64,000 nt of DNA from Peribacillus sp044761985 (GCF_044761985.1 NZ_JBIWDK010000002.1:579243-643242), one strand, 5' to 3'. Shown: positions 42,589 through 52,253, numbered from the stretch's first letter. Numbers and translations: made by a program. The notes: generated by a model not told the origin, from the sequence alone.

Positions 42589-43449
42589 CTATGAGGAGAT
42601 GTTTTCTTGGTCGATTAAGTCTAGTATTCTATCTAAATCTTCTTTTGAAAAGAATTCTATTTCTATCTTCCCTTTTTTCTTGCTTTGTTTTATGGTCACG
42701 CTGGTCCCAAGTTTCTCCCGTAGTATGGACTCTCTTTGTTTGATGAATATATCTTTTTTTGGTTGTTTGGCATTCTTCGTTTCACGTGAAACAGTATCAT
42801 TCAACTGATGGATATAATTCTCCAGCTGCCGAACGTTCATCGTTTCTTTGAGGATTTTATCTATGACAGACTTAAGCAGCTCTTTTTTCTTTAATCCTAG
42901 CAATGCACGCCCATGCCCCATGGAGATCGTGCCCTCTGATATATAGTTCCTGATCTCTTCAGGCAAAGAGAGCAAGCGGACATAGTTAGCTATGTGAGGC
43001 CGGCTTTTTCCGAGACGGTGTGCTAATTGCTCTTGAGTGAAATTTAACTTTTCGAGCAACGTTTGATAAGCTGCCGCTTCCTCAATCGGATTCAAATCTT
43101 CCCTCTGTAGGTTTTCCAATATCGCCAGTTCCATCATCTGCTGTTCATTTAACTCCCTGACAACGACAGGAACCGTTTTTAAACCGGCTTCCTTAGCCGC
43201 ACGGCATCGTCTTTCTCCAGCTACAATTTCAAATCCTCTAATACTTTTCCGGGCAATAATCGGTTGAAGGATCCCATGCTCCAAAATTGACTGCTTAAGT
43301 TCTTCAATCGCTTCGGGGCGGAAGTTTTTTCGCGGCTGATGGGGATTGGGCCTTAATTCCCTCAATTTTATTTCCTGAACAGTTTCATCCTTGCTGACTT
43401 CCACATTAGGAAAGAGTGCGTCGAGTCCCTTTCCAAGTCCTTTAGCCAT
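42589..43449 (-). CDS. spo0J: Chromosome partition protein ParB (Spo0J)
   Basis: Spo0J binds parS sites, spreads as a CTP-dependent clamp and loads condensin near the origin; it also stimulates Soj. From the ATG at 43449 the protein has 286 residues. It has the N-terminal Soj-activating segment MAKGLGKGLDALF, the CTP-binding GERRCRAAKEAG, a helix-turn-helix (FTQEQLAHRLGKSRPHIANYVRLL) and a C-terminal dimer domain. It overlaps the soj stop by eight bases. The gene carries a parS site, as in B. subtilis. Confidence 0.96.
   Translation of the reverse strand: MAKGLGKGLDALFPNVEVSKDETVQEIKLRELRPNPHQPRKNFRPEAIEELKQSILEHGILQPIIARKSIRGFEIVAGERRCRAAKEAGLKTVPVVVRELNEQQMMELAILENLQREDLNPIEEAAAYQTLLEKLNFTQEQLAHRLGKSRPHIANYVRLLSLPEEIRNYISEGTISMGHGRALLGLKKKELLKSVIDKILKETMNVRQLENYIHQLNDTVSRETKNAKQPKKDIFIKQRESILREKLGTSVTIKQSKKKGKIEIEFFSKEDLDRILDLIDQENISS
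42778..42793. other. parS centromere site inside spo0J
   Basis: cgtttcacgtgaaaca matches the parS consensus TGTTNCACGTGAAACA at 15 of 16 bases. An internal parS in spo0J is the known location of the strongest B. subtilis site, so this is very likely the Spo0J loading site. Confidence 0.93.
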
Positions 43450-44203
43450 TTGAGACCACTTCCTTTGCCAATTGTAGATAGACCTCCGCACCGCGTGATT
43501 TCGGATCGTAAATGATAATCGGTTCCCCATGACTCGGTGCTTCACTCAGACGAACATTTCGGGGAATGATAGTTTGATATACCTTATCCTGAAAGTATTT
43601 TTTCACTTCCTCAATCACTTGAAGACCTAGATTCGTTCTGGCGTCCAACATCGTCAGCAAAACACCTTCGATCTTTAAATCATGATTTAAATGCTTCTGC
43701 ACGAGACGGACCGTATTCAACAGCTGGCTCAATCCCTCCAATGCGTAATATTCACATTGTACGGGAATCAAAACGGCATCGGCTGCCGTCAAGGCATTCA
43801 GTGTGAGCAAGCCCAGTGAAGGTGGACAATCGATGACGATATAATCGAACTGACTTTGCACCTCTTCTAATGCACGCTTCAATCGAATTTCCCTGGAGAT
43901 GGTAGGTACCAACTCAATTTCCGCACCCGCTAATTGGATTGTGGCAGGTATGGCATATAAGTTTTCAACCTTTGTTTCCAAGATTACGGTACTGGCTTCG
44001 ACATCATCTACCAATACATCATAAATACACTGTTCCACATCTGCTTTATCAATACCAGTGCCGCTAGTCGCATTACCCTGAGGGTCTATATCGACCAACA
44101 AGACTTTCTTTCCTATATATGCAAGGCAAGCACTGAGGCTGACCGAAGTTGTCGTTTTTCCAACACCGCCCTTTTGATTGGCAATGGCAAGAATCTTCCC
44201 CAC
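43442..44203 (-). CDS. soj: Chromosome partition ATPase ParA (Soj)
   Basis: Soj is a Walker-type DNA-binding ATPase that works with Spo0J in origin segregation and regulates DnaA. The 253-residue sequence has the deviant Walker A KGGVGKTTTS near residue 11-20, DIDPQGNAT and DCPPSLGLLT. I choose the GTG at 44203, giving MGKILAIANQ as in relatives, with AGGTG five bases upstream; the ATG at 44230 has no site. Overlaps spo0J. Confidence 0.95.
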   Translation of the reverse strand: MGKILAIANQKGGVGKTTTSVSLSACLAYIGKKVLLVDIDPQGNATSGTGIDKADVEQCIYDVLVDDVEASTVILETKVENLYAIPATIQLAGAEIELVPTISREIRLKRALEEVQSQFDYIVIDCPPSLGLLTLNALTAADAVLIPVQCEYYALEGLSQLLNTVRLVQKHLNHDLKIEGVLLTMLDARTNLGLQVIEEVKKYFQDKVYQTIIPRNVRLSEAPSHGEPIIIYDPKSRGAEVYLQLAKEVVSNG

Positions 44204-44394
44204 GAATTCACCTGCTTTCAACAATCTCATCTATCTTAAACGTACTATATTTCTTCTATTTTATCATGAATAATGATGAAGGAACTCGAATTCTTAAATT
44301 CGACGAAAAATTCGGTATTCTTTTAAATTAGTCAAAAAATGCAGTTCTTGGAGATGAATATTTCGTTTTTTTCACTGCGAATCACAAGAAAAAA

Positions 44395-44419
44395 GCTTGG
44401 TAATCGATGACTACCAAGC
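44395..44419 (-). terminator. Terminator of noc
   Basis: A perfect eight-base inverted repeat GCTTGGTA/TACCAAGC over a nine-base loop followed by six T on the minus strand, 17 bases past the noc stop. Confidence 0.88.
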
Positions 44420-44435
44420 GGGGGATGATACCAGA

Positions 44436-45302
44436 TTAAGACTTTTTCTTTGGAATTTTTATCGTAAACTGATAATATTCCTCGAATTCCTCTTCTTCTG
44501 CATCCAGGTTTATGCCATTATCCGTTACCATGGTCAGCGATTGGCGAATCGTGTTAACCGCAATCCTCATGTCCCTACTAAATGCCTTGCGTTTCGGCTT
44601 TGGCTTTGAATGATCCTTTGTACCAGTAAGAAGCTTGACAACCAGCTCTTCCGTCTGCTTGACGTTTAAACCTCTTTCAATGACTTCTTGAAGCAGCTTG
44701 ACTTGATTTTCCGGGTTTTTCAACGGAATCAGCGAACGGGCATGACGTTCCGTAATCTGTTTTTGAAGCAGTGCTTCTTGGACTTCCTGTGGCAATTTTA
44801 ACAACCGAAGTTTATTGGCAACCGTCGATTGGCCAATTCCCAATCTTTGAGCGAGTGCTTCCTGCGTTAAATTATGGAGCTCAATTAATTTCCCATATGC
44901 TAATGCTTCTTCAATCGGTGTCAATTCTTCACGCTGAAGGTTCTCTATCAACGCTACTGAAGCCGTTTCTGTATCCGTGAAATCTTTAATTATGGCTGGT
45001 GCCAACTCCCAACCAAGCTTTTGCATAGCACGAAAACGACGCTCACCTGCAATGATTTCATACTTTCCTTGACCATATGCCCTAACTACAATCGGTTGAA
45101 TGATACCATGTGTATGAATCGTCTGAGCTAGTTCCGAGATTTTATCGTCGTTAAATACAGTCCTTGGTTGAAATCGATTTGGCACAATATCAGAAATGGA
45201 AATTTTCCTTATTTCTTCATTATTATTGCTTGGTGCCTCCATCTCAAGTTGCTGTTCTTCTTTTTCGCCAAACCTTAAGAAACGCGAAAAAGGATGCTTC
45301 AT
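44436..45302 (-). CDS. noc: Nucleoid occlusion protein Noc
   Basis: Noc binds NBS sites and the membrane to prevent division over the nucleoid; it is a ParB paralogue. From the ATG at 45302 (AAGGTGG upstream) the protein has 288 residues, starting with the amphipathic membrane-binding helix MKHPFSRFLRFGEKE. A CTP-binding AGERRFRAMQ, a helix-turn-helix (LTQEALAQRLGIGQSTVANKLRLL) and the tail YYQFTIKIPKKKS follow. Similarity to Spo0J nearby reflects the known duplication. Own transcription unit with terminator. Confidence 0.96.
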   Translation of the reverse strand: MKHPFSRFLRFGEKEEQQLEMEAPSNNNEEIRKISISDIVPNRFQPRTVFNDDKISELAQTIHTHGIIQPIVVRAYGQGKYEIIAGERRFRAMQKLGWELAPAIIKDFTDTETASVALIENLQREELTPIEEALAYGKLIELHNLTQEALAQRLGIGQSTVANKLRLLKLPQEVQEALLQKQITERHARSLIPLKNPENQVKLLQEVIERGLNVKQTEELVVKLLTGTKDHSKPKPKRKAFSRDMRIAVNTIRQSLTMVTDNGINLDAEEEEFEEYYQFTIKIPKKKS

Positions 45303-45653
45303 CTTCCTACACCACCTTTTAAAACTCCCAAATAACATATTCTCTATGGAAAGAACAAGTCCTCCATACATTTCCCGACATGAAAATACATATCGACCAT
45401 TGCTGTATAACCATGTCGACTGGCGTCACCAATGCATTTCCATAGCCTAAATGTCTTGCTATTATTAATAGTAGACGCCTGTCTAAGATTATTTCCCCGC
45501 CGATTTAAGAGTCCCAAACTTTTTCCCACCAAACTGGTTCACTGGGACAGCTTACATTAAATAAAATGGAAATTATATTATTTATAGTAAAGGAAAGGAT
45601 CGTAAAGTGCTAGTCGTGTATGAATCGTGATAAACAGACTATTCACGTACCGG

Positions 45654-46370
45654 TCATTCTATAGGTTGTTTATTCGGTGTACCTGGTTTTCTTGGATATT
45701 TTTTTGGAGTCTTCTTCACTTTTTTCACCGTAATGATATTTCGCTCACTATTCTCTTCTGGCAATATGAACGGGTGTATTTCCTCAATTTTCCCACCTAA
45801 TGTGAAGATTGCCTTTTTTCCTGTATCCATCTCATCATGGGCACTGGCCGCTTTCATCGCAATGAATGTCCCATCCGTTTTAACAAGGGGTAAACATAGC
45901 TCGCTCAAAACAGACATTCTTGCCACCGCTCTTGCCATAACAACATCATAGGTTTCACGATGTTCCGGTTTCTGAGCAAATGTTTCGGCACGGTCATGAT
46001 AAAACGATACGCCTGACAATTGTAAAGAGTCAGCAAGATGGTTTAAAAAAGAGATGCGCTTATTCAAAGAATCAACGATTGATACATGAATATCCGGGAA
46101 ACAGATCTTCAAAGGGATACTCGGGAAACCAGCTCCGGCACCCACATCGCAAATACGATGAGGCTTGTTGAAATCGAAGTAAAAAGCTGCGCTGATCGAA
46201 TCATAAAAATGCTTTAAATAGACTTCTTCTTTATCGGTTATGGCCGTTAGGTTCATCTTTTCGTTCCATTCCACCAATAAATGATAGTACATATCAAATT
46301 GCTCAAGCTGGCGTGGAGAAAGTTCAATGCCTTTCTCCTGCAGCGCTTGTTGGAATTGCTCAATATTCAT
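45654..46370 (-). CDS. rsmG: 16S rRNA G527 methyltransferase RsmG (GidB)
   Basis: RsmG methylates N7 of G527 in 16S rRNA; loss gives low-level streptomycin resistance. The 238-residue protein has the SAM motif CDVGAGAGFPSIPLKI, the VDSLNKRISFLN acidic loop and VMARAVA. The Lys/Pro-rich C-terminal tail is usual in Bacillus. It starts 32 bases after mnmG, continuing that operon. The 350-base gap on its left side to noc contains no gene I can support. Confidence 0.96.
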   Translation of the reverse strand: MNIEQFQQALQEKGIELSPRQLEQFDMYYHLLVEWNEKMNLTAITDKEEVYLKHFYDSISAAFYFDFNKPHRICDVGAGAGFPSIPLKICFPDIHVSIVDSLNKRISFLNHLADSLQLSGVSFYHDRAETFAQKPEHRETYDVVMARAVARMSVLSELCLPLVKTDGTFIAMKAASAHDEMDTGKKAIFTLGGKIEEIHPFILPEENSERNIITVKKVKKTPKKYPRKPGTPNKQPIE

Positions 46371-46401
46371 GATTACTTCAATCCTTTTCGGGTATTTCCG
46401 T

Positions 46402-48288
46402 TTACTTAGAAATTCTAGCGATCTTTCCTTGTTCTAAATAAACTAGCAAAATAGAGACATCAGCAGGGTTCACACCTGAAATCCGTGAAGCTTGGGCAAC
46501 GGATAGAGGGTGTACCTGTTTTAATTTTTGGCGAGCTTCCGTAGCCAATCCATTGATTGCATCGTAATCGATGTTTTCTGGGATTTTTTTATTCTCCATT
46601 TTCTTGAGGCGGTCAACCTGCTGTAAGGATTTTTCAATATATCCTTCATACTTGACCTGGATTTCGACTTGTTCCTTCACTTCATCACTTAGGTCGACAT
46701 CACTTGGAGCAAGCTTTTGAATGTGGGAATAATCCATTTCTGTCCGCTTCAATAAATCCGAAGCGCGAATCCCATCTTTTAGTTCGCTCCCACCACTTGC
46801 GATGATAATCTCCTGCACCTCTTGAGTAGGTTTAATGAAGGTGGATTTCAACCGTTCTCGTTCTGTCTCCACGGCCTCTCTCTTTATAAGGAAACGATTA
46901 TATCGCTCTTCTTTGATCATTCCAATTTTAAAACCGATTTCGGTCAGGCGTAAGTCTGCATTATCATGACGTAACAGTAAGCGGTATTCTGCACGAGAAG
47001 TCAGCAGGCGATAAGGCTCATTCGTACCTTTTGTCACAAGATCATCGATTAAAACGCCAATATATGCATCTGACCGGCTTAGAATCAGTTCTTCTTTTCC
47101 CAATGCTTTCAAGCCCGCGTTAATACCAGCCATTAATCCTTGGCCCGCCGCTTCTTCATAACCTGATGTCCCATTGATTTGACCTGCTGTATACAGGTTT
47201 TTCACTTTTTTCGTTTCCAATGTTGGCCAAAGTTGTGTCGGCACGATCGCATCATATTCAATCGCATATCCTGCACGCATCATCTCAGCCTTTTCAAGAC
47301 CTGGTATGGTCTGAAGGATCCTAATTTGGACATCCTCGGGAAGGCTCGTAGACAATCCTTGTACATATACTTCTTTGGTATTGCGTCCTTCCGGTTCCAA
47401 GAATATCTGATGGCGTGGCTTGTCATTAAAGCGTACAACTTTGTCTTCTATCGATGGACAGTAACGAGGGCCAGTCCCTTTAATCATCCCAGAATACATT
47501 GGGGAACGGTGTAGATTCGCATCAATGAGCTGGTGGGTTCCTTCATTTGTATACGTTAACCAACATGGCAATTGGTCGGTGATGTATTTTGTCGTTTCAA
47601 AGGAAAAAGCACGTGGAACTTCATCACCCGGCTGTATTTCCGTTTTACTGTAATCAATAGAAGAACTATTGACGCGCGGAGGCGTTCCCGTTTTGAACCG
47701 AACCAAATCAAAGCCCAACTCTTCCAAATGCTCGGAAAGCCTGATGGATGGTTGCTGATTATTAGGACCACTTGAATATTTTAGTTCCCCTAAAATGATT
47801 TCGCCCCGTAAATAGGTCCCAGTCGTAATAACGACAGTTTTCGCACGGTAAATGGCACCCGTTTTTGTGATGACACCTTTACAAACGCCATCTTCAACAA
47901 TCAATTCCTCAACCATTCCTTGAATTAACGTTAAATTCGGCTCATCTTCTATCGTCTTTTTCATTTCTTGCTGATAAAGAAACTTATCTGCTTGTGCACG
48001 TAAAGCACGAACGGCCGGACCTTTCGCTGTATTTAACATTCTCATCTGAATGTGCGTTTTATCGATATTTTTACCCATTTCGCCGCCTAAGGCATCAATT
48101 TCCCGGACCACAATCCCTTTTGCCGGTCCTCCAACAGAAGGGTTGCATGGCATAAAGGCAACCATATCTAAGTTGATGGTGATCATCAATGTTTTGGCAC
48201 CGACTCTAGCAGATGCAAGACCCGCTTCACTACCTGCATGGCCTGCCCCAACTACGATGGCATCATAGTTTCCTGCTTCATATTGCAT
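46402..48288 (-). CDS. mnmG: tRNA uridine-34 modification enzyme MnmG (GidA)
   Basis: MnmG, with MnmE, installs the (carboxymethyl)aminomethyl group at C5 of wobble U34 using FAD and methylene-tetrahydrofolate/glycine. The 628-residue sequence has the FAD-binding GAGHAGSEAG near residue 14, the substrate-site CNPSVGGPAKG with its catalytic Cys, GTYLRGEI, and the helical C-terminal MnmE-binding domain (about 550-628). GGGAGG precedes the ATG. Between mnmE and rsmG, one operon. Confidence 0.97.
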   Translation of the reverse strand: MQYEAGNYDAIVVGAGHAGSEAGLASARVGAKTLMITINLDMVAFMPCNPSVGGPAKGIVVREIDALGGEMGKNIDKTHIQMRMLNTAKGPAVRALRAQADKFLYQQEMKKTIEDEPNLTLIQGMVEELIVEDGVCKGVITKTGAIYRAKTVVITTGTYLRGEIILGELKYSSGPNNQQPSIRLSEHLEELGFDLVRFKTGTPPRVNSSSIDYSKTEIQPGDEVPRAFSFETTKYITDQLPCWLTYTNEGTHQLIDANLHRSPMYSGMIKGTGPRYCPSIEDKVVRFNDKPRHQIFLEPEGRNTKEVYVQGLSTSLPEDVQIRILQTIPGLEKAEMMRAGYAIEYDAIVPTQLWPTLETKKVKNLYTAGQINGTSGYEEAAGQGLMAGINAGLKALGKEELILSRSDAYIGVLIDDLVTKGTNEPYRLLTSRAEYRLLLRHDNADLRLTEIGFKIGMIKEERYNRFLIKREAVETERERLKSTFIKPTQEVQEIIIASGGSELKDGIRASDLLKRTEMDYSHIQKLAPSDVDLSDEVKEQVEIQVKYEGYIEKSLQQVDRLKKMENKKIPENIDYDAINGLATEARQKLKQVHPLSVAQASRISGVNPADVSILLVYLEQGKIARISK

Positions 48289-48309
48289 ATCATTTTCCTC
48301 CCTCTACTC

Positions 48310-49695
48310 TTACTTTCCTAGACAAAATTGTGAAAACAATTGATTGATTAAATTATCCTGGACACTTTCACCAATAACTTCCCCAAGTAATTCCCATGCC
48401 TTTGTGAAATCGATCTGAACTAAGTCAATCGGCGTTCCCATCTCGATTGCTTCCATGGAATCCTCGATCGATTGCAAGGCCTGTCCGAGCAGCGCAATAT
48501 GACGGGCGTTGGAAACATAGGTAATGTCCCCCGCTTCCAAAGAGCCCTCAAAGAATAAAGAAGCAATCGCTTCTTCCAATTCATCGACACCTTCATCTTC
48601 CAGTAAAGATGTAGTGACTATTTTGTGTGCGGCTGCCTTTTCCTTAACCTGCTCCATATTGATTTTCTGTGGCAGGTCCGTTTTATTGATAATGACGATG
48701 ACATCCATTCCTTCGACTGCTTGGAACAGCTTTTCATCTTCCGGCGTAAAGTCATCGGAGTAATTTAAAACGAGTAAAATCAGGTCCGCATCTTTTAATA
48801 CCGCCCGGGAGCGTTCCACACCAATCCGCTCAACGATATCTTCCGTTTCACGAATACCAGCTGTGTCGACAAGTTTTAGCGGCACCCCACGCACATTGAC
48901 ATACTCCTCAATAACGTCTCGAGTTGTCCCTGGGACATCGGTAACGATTGCCTTATTTTCATGCACTAAGCTGTTTAGCAAAGACGATTTTCCGACATTC
49001 GGACGCCCGATGATAACCGTCGCCAAGCCATCCCGCAAAATTTTTCCTTGCTGGGCCGTCCTGAGAAGTTTTTCAATCTCTGCCTTGACATAACTGCCCT
49101 TTTCCAAAAACAATCGATGTGTCATTTCTTCAACATCATCATATTCTGGGTAATCTATATTCACCTCGACCTGTGCGAGAGTCTGTAATATTTCGTGTCG
49201 CAGCTTTTGAATTAATTTCGAAAGCCGCCCTTCCATTTGACCCAACGCAACATTCATCGCTTTATCCGTTTTAGCTCGGATTAAATCCATGACAGCTTCT
49301 GCTTGAGAGAGATCGATTCTCCCATTCAAAAAAGCTCGTTTCGTGAATTCACCAGGCTCTGCCAAGCGTGCCCCCTGTGAGAGGATAAGCTGTAAAACCC
49401 GATTAACCGAAACGATTCCACCATGACAATTTATTTCAACAACATCTTCTCTCGTAAACGTTTTAGGACCTTTCATGACAGAAACCATAACCTCTTCTAT
49501 GACTTCTCCAGTTTTAGGTACAACCAAGTGCCCGTAATGAATGGTATGTGAATCCACTTTCCGTAAACTTTTACCGCTTGGTCCTTTAAATATTCTATCG
49601 GCTATTTCTATGGCCTCATCACCGCTGATTCTTACGATGGCAATTGCCCCTTCCCCTAAAGGAGTTGAAATGGCGGTGATTGTATCGAATTCCAT
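48310..49695 (-). CDS. mnmE: tRNA modification GTPase MnmE (TrmE)
   Basis: MnmE is the potassium-dependent GTPase partner of MnmG. The 461-residue protein has an N-terminal folate-binding domain (ITAISTPLGEGAIAIVRISG), a helical domain, an inserted G domain with GRPNVGKSS, DTAGIRETED and NKTD, and the C-terminal CLGK motif whose Cys is essential for modification. An AGAGGTG site precedes the ATG. First gene of mnmE-mnmG-rsmG. Confidence 0.97.
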   Translation of the reverse strand: MEFDTITAISTPLGEGAIAIVRISGDEAIEIADRIFKGPSGKSLRKVDSHTIHYGHLVVPKTGEVIEEVMVSVMKGPKTFTREDVVEINCHGGIVSVNRVLQLILSQGARLAEPGEFTKRAFLNGRIDLSQAEAVMDLIRAKTDKAMNVALGQMEGRLSKLIQKLRHEILQTLAQVEVNIDYPEYDDVEEMTHRLFLEKGSYVKAEIEKLLRTAQQGKILRDGLATVIIGRPNVGKSSLLNSLVHENKAIVTDVPGTTRDVIEEYVNVRGVPLKLVDTAGIRETEDIVERIGVERSRAVLKDADLILLVLNYSDDFTPEDEKLFQAVEGMDVIVIINKTDLPQKINMEQVKEKAAAHKIVTTSLLEDEGVDELEEAIASLFFEGSLEAGDITYVSNARHIALLGQALQSIEDSMEAIEMGTPIDLVQIDFTKAWELLGEVIGESVQDNLINQLFSQFCLGK

Positions 49696-49820
49696 GCTTT
49701 CACCTCTTGTATATTAATGTTTCTCTAATTTATTTGATAAACAAAAATCTTGAATCCCTAAATTACAACAATAACACAGTATAATCATGAAAAAAAGTAG
49801 ATACTCCTTCCTTTCAAGAG

Positions 49821-49885
49821 TTATCCACATGCCTTAAACCTTATATTTCTGTACCCTTCATTTTAACTTATCCACATGTGAATAA
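49821..49885. other. DnaA boxes between khpB and mnmE
   Basis: Two perfect boxes TTATCCACA (49821-49829, 49868-49876) and an adjacent inverted one-mismatch copy TGTGAATAA (49877-49885). They lie in a 375-base non-coding gap about 3 kb left of dnaA. They may be the counterpart of the outer origin cluster (incA-type) of B. subtilis; that equivalence is from memory. Otherwise the gap holds only the khpB terminator. Confidence 0.7.
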
Positions 49886-50044
49886 CAAATAAAGCCTGAC
49901 TTTCTTTCCATGTCCCTTTTTTAAGAGTCAGCCTTAGAAATTGAAGGGGAGGAATGAAAGGATAATATGTGATCAGGATTTAGTTAAAGGAGCATTTGAT
50001 AATGTCGACATTCCTTTCGGTTCGCCTCTATATAAAGCAAAAAA

Positions 50045-50072
50045 AAACCTCCGCTTAATTAGCAGAAGGTTT
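50045..50072 (-). terminator. Terminator of the rpmH-rnpA-spoIIIJ-khpB block
   Basis: AAACCTTCTGC pairs with GCGGAGGTTT (one bulge) around an AT-rich loop and runs into a T stretch on the minus strand, at the khpB stop. Confidence 0.82.
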
Positions 50073-50691
50073 ATTTAACCGGAGTGATGACCAAATGGCG
50101 ATATGGTTCTGTACCATTGGAAGTCGTCTTGATTTTCGGATAATGAAGCAGAGCCTTATGTATTACCTTCCGTTCATATGACGGCATCGGCTCCAATGCA
50201 ACAATTTTACCAGTTTTCAGGGATTTATTGGCCATTCTTTCAGCTAATTGGATTAAAGTATCCGTTCGACGGTTGCGATAATCCTCTGCATCTACAATCA
50301 CATTCAAAAACTGCTTCGAATAGCGATTGGCTACCAATTGTGTTAAATACTGAAGGGAATTTAACGTTTGACCCCGTTTACCAATTAATAAAGCAATTTT
50401 TTCACCTGACAAATGGAACGTTACGTTCTTCCCCTGGCGTTGAACCCTGATTTCCGACTTAACTCCCATTTTTTGAGTGATATCCTGCAGGAACTTTAGG
50501 GATTCTTCAACGGGATCAGCAGGCAATGTCACGTGGACGATTGCTTGCCTGGCCCCAAACAAACCCAAAAATCCTTTTTTTCCTTCATCCTCAATTTCAA
50601 TTTCCACGCGATCTCTTGTGCTGTTAAGTTGAGCTAAAGCTGAATTGACTGCTTCTTCGACAGATTGTCCTGTAGCAGTTATCTTTTTCAC
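50071..50691 (-). CDS. khpB: RNA-binding protein KhpB (Jag)
   Basis: KhpB/Jag is a cytoplasmic RNA-binding protein implicated in post-transcriptional control of cell elongation. The 206-residue protein has a Jag-N domain (MKKITATGQSVEEAV, GFLGLFGARQA), a KH domain with IGKRGQTLNSLQYL and an R3H domain (RYS to KTTSNGTEPYRHLVI). The GTG start at 50691 overlaps the spoIIIJ stop by four bases, so it is translated with the insertase. Full length. Confidence 0.95.
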   Translation of the reverse strand: MKKITATGQSVEEAVNSALAQLNSTRDRVEIEIEDEGKKGFLGLFGARQAIVHVTLPADPVEESLKFLQDITQKMGVKSEIRVQRQGKNVTFHLSGEKIALLIGKRGQTLNSLQYLTQLVANRYSKQFLNVIVDAEDYRNRRTDTLIQLAERMANKSLKTGKIVALEPMPSYERKVIHKALLHYPKIKTTSNGTEPYRHLVITPVK

Positions 50692-51476
50692 TTTTTCTTT
50701 GCTCCCTCCGCGTTTTCCGCAGCTGCTTTTCTAAGATCTGGACCTTTGATGAAATATGTTTGAACGATGCCGAAAAGGTTACCCACTACCCAGTAAAGTG
50801 AAAGAGCAGCTGGAAAATTAATTGCAAAAATAACAATCATGACTGGCATGATGTAAAGCATCATTGTCATTTGTGCCGCCATTTGCGGATTTGAGTTCAT
50901 TCCCGCCATTGACAACTTTTGCTGAATGAAAGTTGTAATACCCGCTATGATCGGCAAGATATAATAAGGATCCGGAGAACCTAAATCGAACCAGAGAAAA
51001 CTATGCAGGGAAATCTCATGCGTACGGCTGATTGCATGATAAAAACCAATCAAAATTGGCATTTGAACCACTATCGGTAAACATCCTGCCAATGGATTCA
51101 CATTATATTTTGAAAATAACGCCATTGTTTCTTTTTGTAGTTTTTGTTGTGTGGCAGCGTCTTTTGAGCTGTATTTTGCTTGAAGTTCTTTCATTTCTGG
51201 TTGAATGGCTTGCATTGCTTTTGAACTTTTCACCTGTTTAATCATAAGTGGAAGTAATATCAAGCGTATGATTAAGGTAACCGCAATGATTCCCAAACCG
51301 TAGCTTCCGCCAAATAATTCAGAAATATAAATAATGAGGGATGATAACGGATAGACAATATATGAATTCCAGAACCCTTCACTATCTGCCGTTATCGGTT
51401 CTTTGATCTCCGTACATCCTGATAGCAACATCATTATCGAAGCTAATCCAATGATGAGTAATATTCGTTTCTTCAA
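50688..51476 (-). CDS. spoIIIJ: Membrane protein insertase YidC1 / SpoIIIJ
   Basis: A YidC/Oxa1 insertase that places proteins into the membrane and is needed for SpoIIIAE function in sporulation. The 262-residue lipoprotein begins with a signal and lipobox LLSGC, then has five membrane segments with the hydrophilic-groove Arg in LIIRLILLPLMIKQ, a cytoplasmic hairpin and a basic tail GAKKK. I choose the TTG at 51476, because AGGAGG lies nine bases upstream; the ATG 27 bases earlier precedes that site. Confidence 0.93.
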   Translation of the reverse strand: MKKRILLIIGLASIMMLLSGCTEIKEPITADSEGFWNSYIVYPLSSLIIYISELFGGSYGLGIIAVTLIIRLILLPLMIKQVKSSKAMQAIQPEMKELQAKYSSKDAATQQKLQKETMALFSKYNVNPLAGCLPIVVQMPILIGFYHAISRTHEISLHSFLWFDLGSPDPYYILPIIAGITTFIQQKLSMAGMNSNPQMAAQMTMMLYIMPVMIVIFAINFPAALSLYWVVGNLFGIVQTYFIKGPDLRKAAAENAEGAKKK

Positions 51477-51637
51477 CCGTTTTTTCCTCCTAACTTCAAT
51501 CAATCTTTTTGAATAAATGTAACCCGTTCACAAGTGAACTACAAGGAAAAGTCACCCACTTATCAACTTTTAACGATGAAATTCTATTTTTTCAAAGCAT
51601 AATTAATAACTATGTCGAAAAAGGAGTTTTTAAGGGT

Positions 51638-51991
51638 TTATTTTATTTTTTTGAAATTTAGCGATTTAGAACGCTTCAGGACATGGATCAAACTGCTTTT
51701 CACTTGAGAAAAGTCCATTTCTGCCGCTGGTTTTCTAGCAATCACAATATAGTCTTTTCCCTCTTCTATATCCTCTTTCAATTCTAAAAATGCTTGCCGT
51801 ATGTATCTTTTGATTTGATTCCGAACAACGGCATTCCCAATCTTCTTACTGACAGAGAGGCCTATGCGGAAAAATTCCTGCTCGGGCTTTTGAAGGACAT
51901 AGATAACGAATTGTCGATTGGCAGAGGATTCTCCCTTTTTAAAAACGAGTTGGAATTCGTCCTCTTTCTTTATCCTTAACTTTTTTTTCAT
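51638..51991 (-). CDS. rnpA: Ribonuclease P protein component
   Basis: RnpA binds the RNase P RNA to mature tRNA 5' ends. The 117-residue basic protein has the family signature RNQIKRYIRQAF near residues 60-70 and the Phe/Lys-rich substrate-leader surface near the N-terminus. It lies 80 bases after rpmH, and a terminator hairpin at 52051-52072 sits between them, so rnpA expression may depend on read-through. Full length. Confidence 0.96.
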   Translation of the reverse strand: MKKKLRIKKEDEFQLVFKKGESSANRQFVIYVLQKPEQEFFRIGLSVSKKIGNAVVRNQIKRYIRQAFLELKEDIEEGKDYIVIARKPAAEMDFSQVKSSLIHVLKRSKSLNFKKIK

Positions 51992-52050
51992 CTTTACACC
52001 TTCATTAGAATGAATTGAGTCTCAGTAAATCCTTTATTTAGCGAAAAAAA

Positions 52051-52072
52051 ACCACTGAGACTTTTCAGTGGT
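52051..52072 (-). terminator. Terminator/attenuator between rpmH and rnpA
   Basis: A perfect eight-base inverted repeat ACCACTGA/TCAGTGGT directly at the rpmH stop, followed on the minus strand by eight T. It probably sets the high rpmH to rnpA expression ratio. Confidence 0.88.
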
Positions 52073-52207
52073 CTATGCAGATAGTACTTTTCTTCCTTTA
52101 CGGCGACGTGCAGCGATTACGTTACGTCCGTTTTTCGTGCTCATACGTGCACGGAAACCGTGAACTTTACTATGTTTGCGATTATTCGGTTGATAAGTTC
52201 TTTTCAT
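52073..52207 (-). CDS. rpmH: Ribosomal protein L34
   Basis: L34 is a 44-residue highly basic 50S protein, MKRTYQPNNRKHSKVHGF at its start and RRRKGRKVLSA at its end. GGGAGGTG lies before the ATG. It leads the leftward block rpmH-rnpA-spoIIIJ-khpB and has a near-consensus promoter. The gene is short but unmistakable in sequence and place. Confidence 0.97.
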   Translation of the reverse strand: MKRTYQPNNRKHSKVHGFRARMSTKNGRNVIAARRRKGRKVLSA

Positions 52208-52253
52208 TATATGACACCTCCCTGAGGAATAACAGTTAAAGACAGTCCTTACA

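Noticed and set aside
44139..44331. 60-residue plus-strand frame upstream of soj
   Set aside because: It lies mostly antisense to the start of soj and its promoter region, with no ribosome site.
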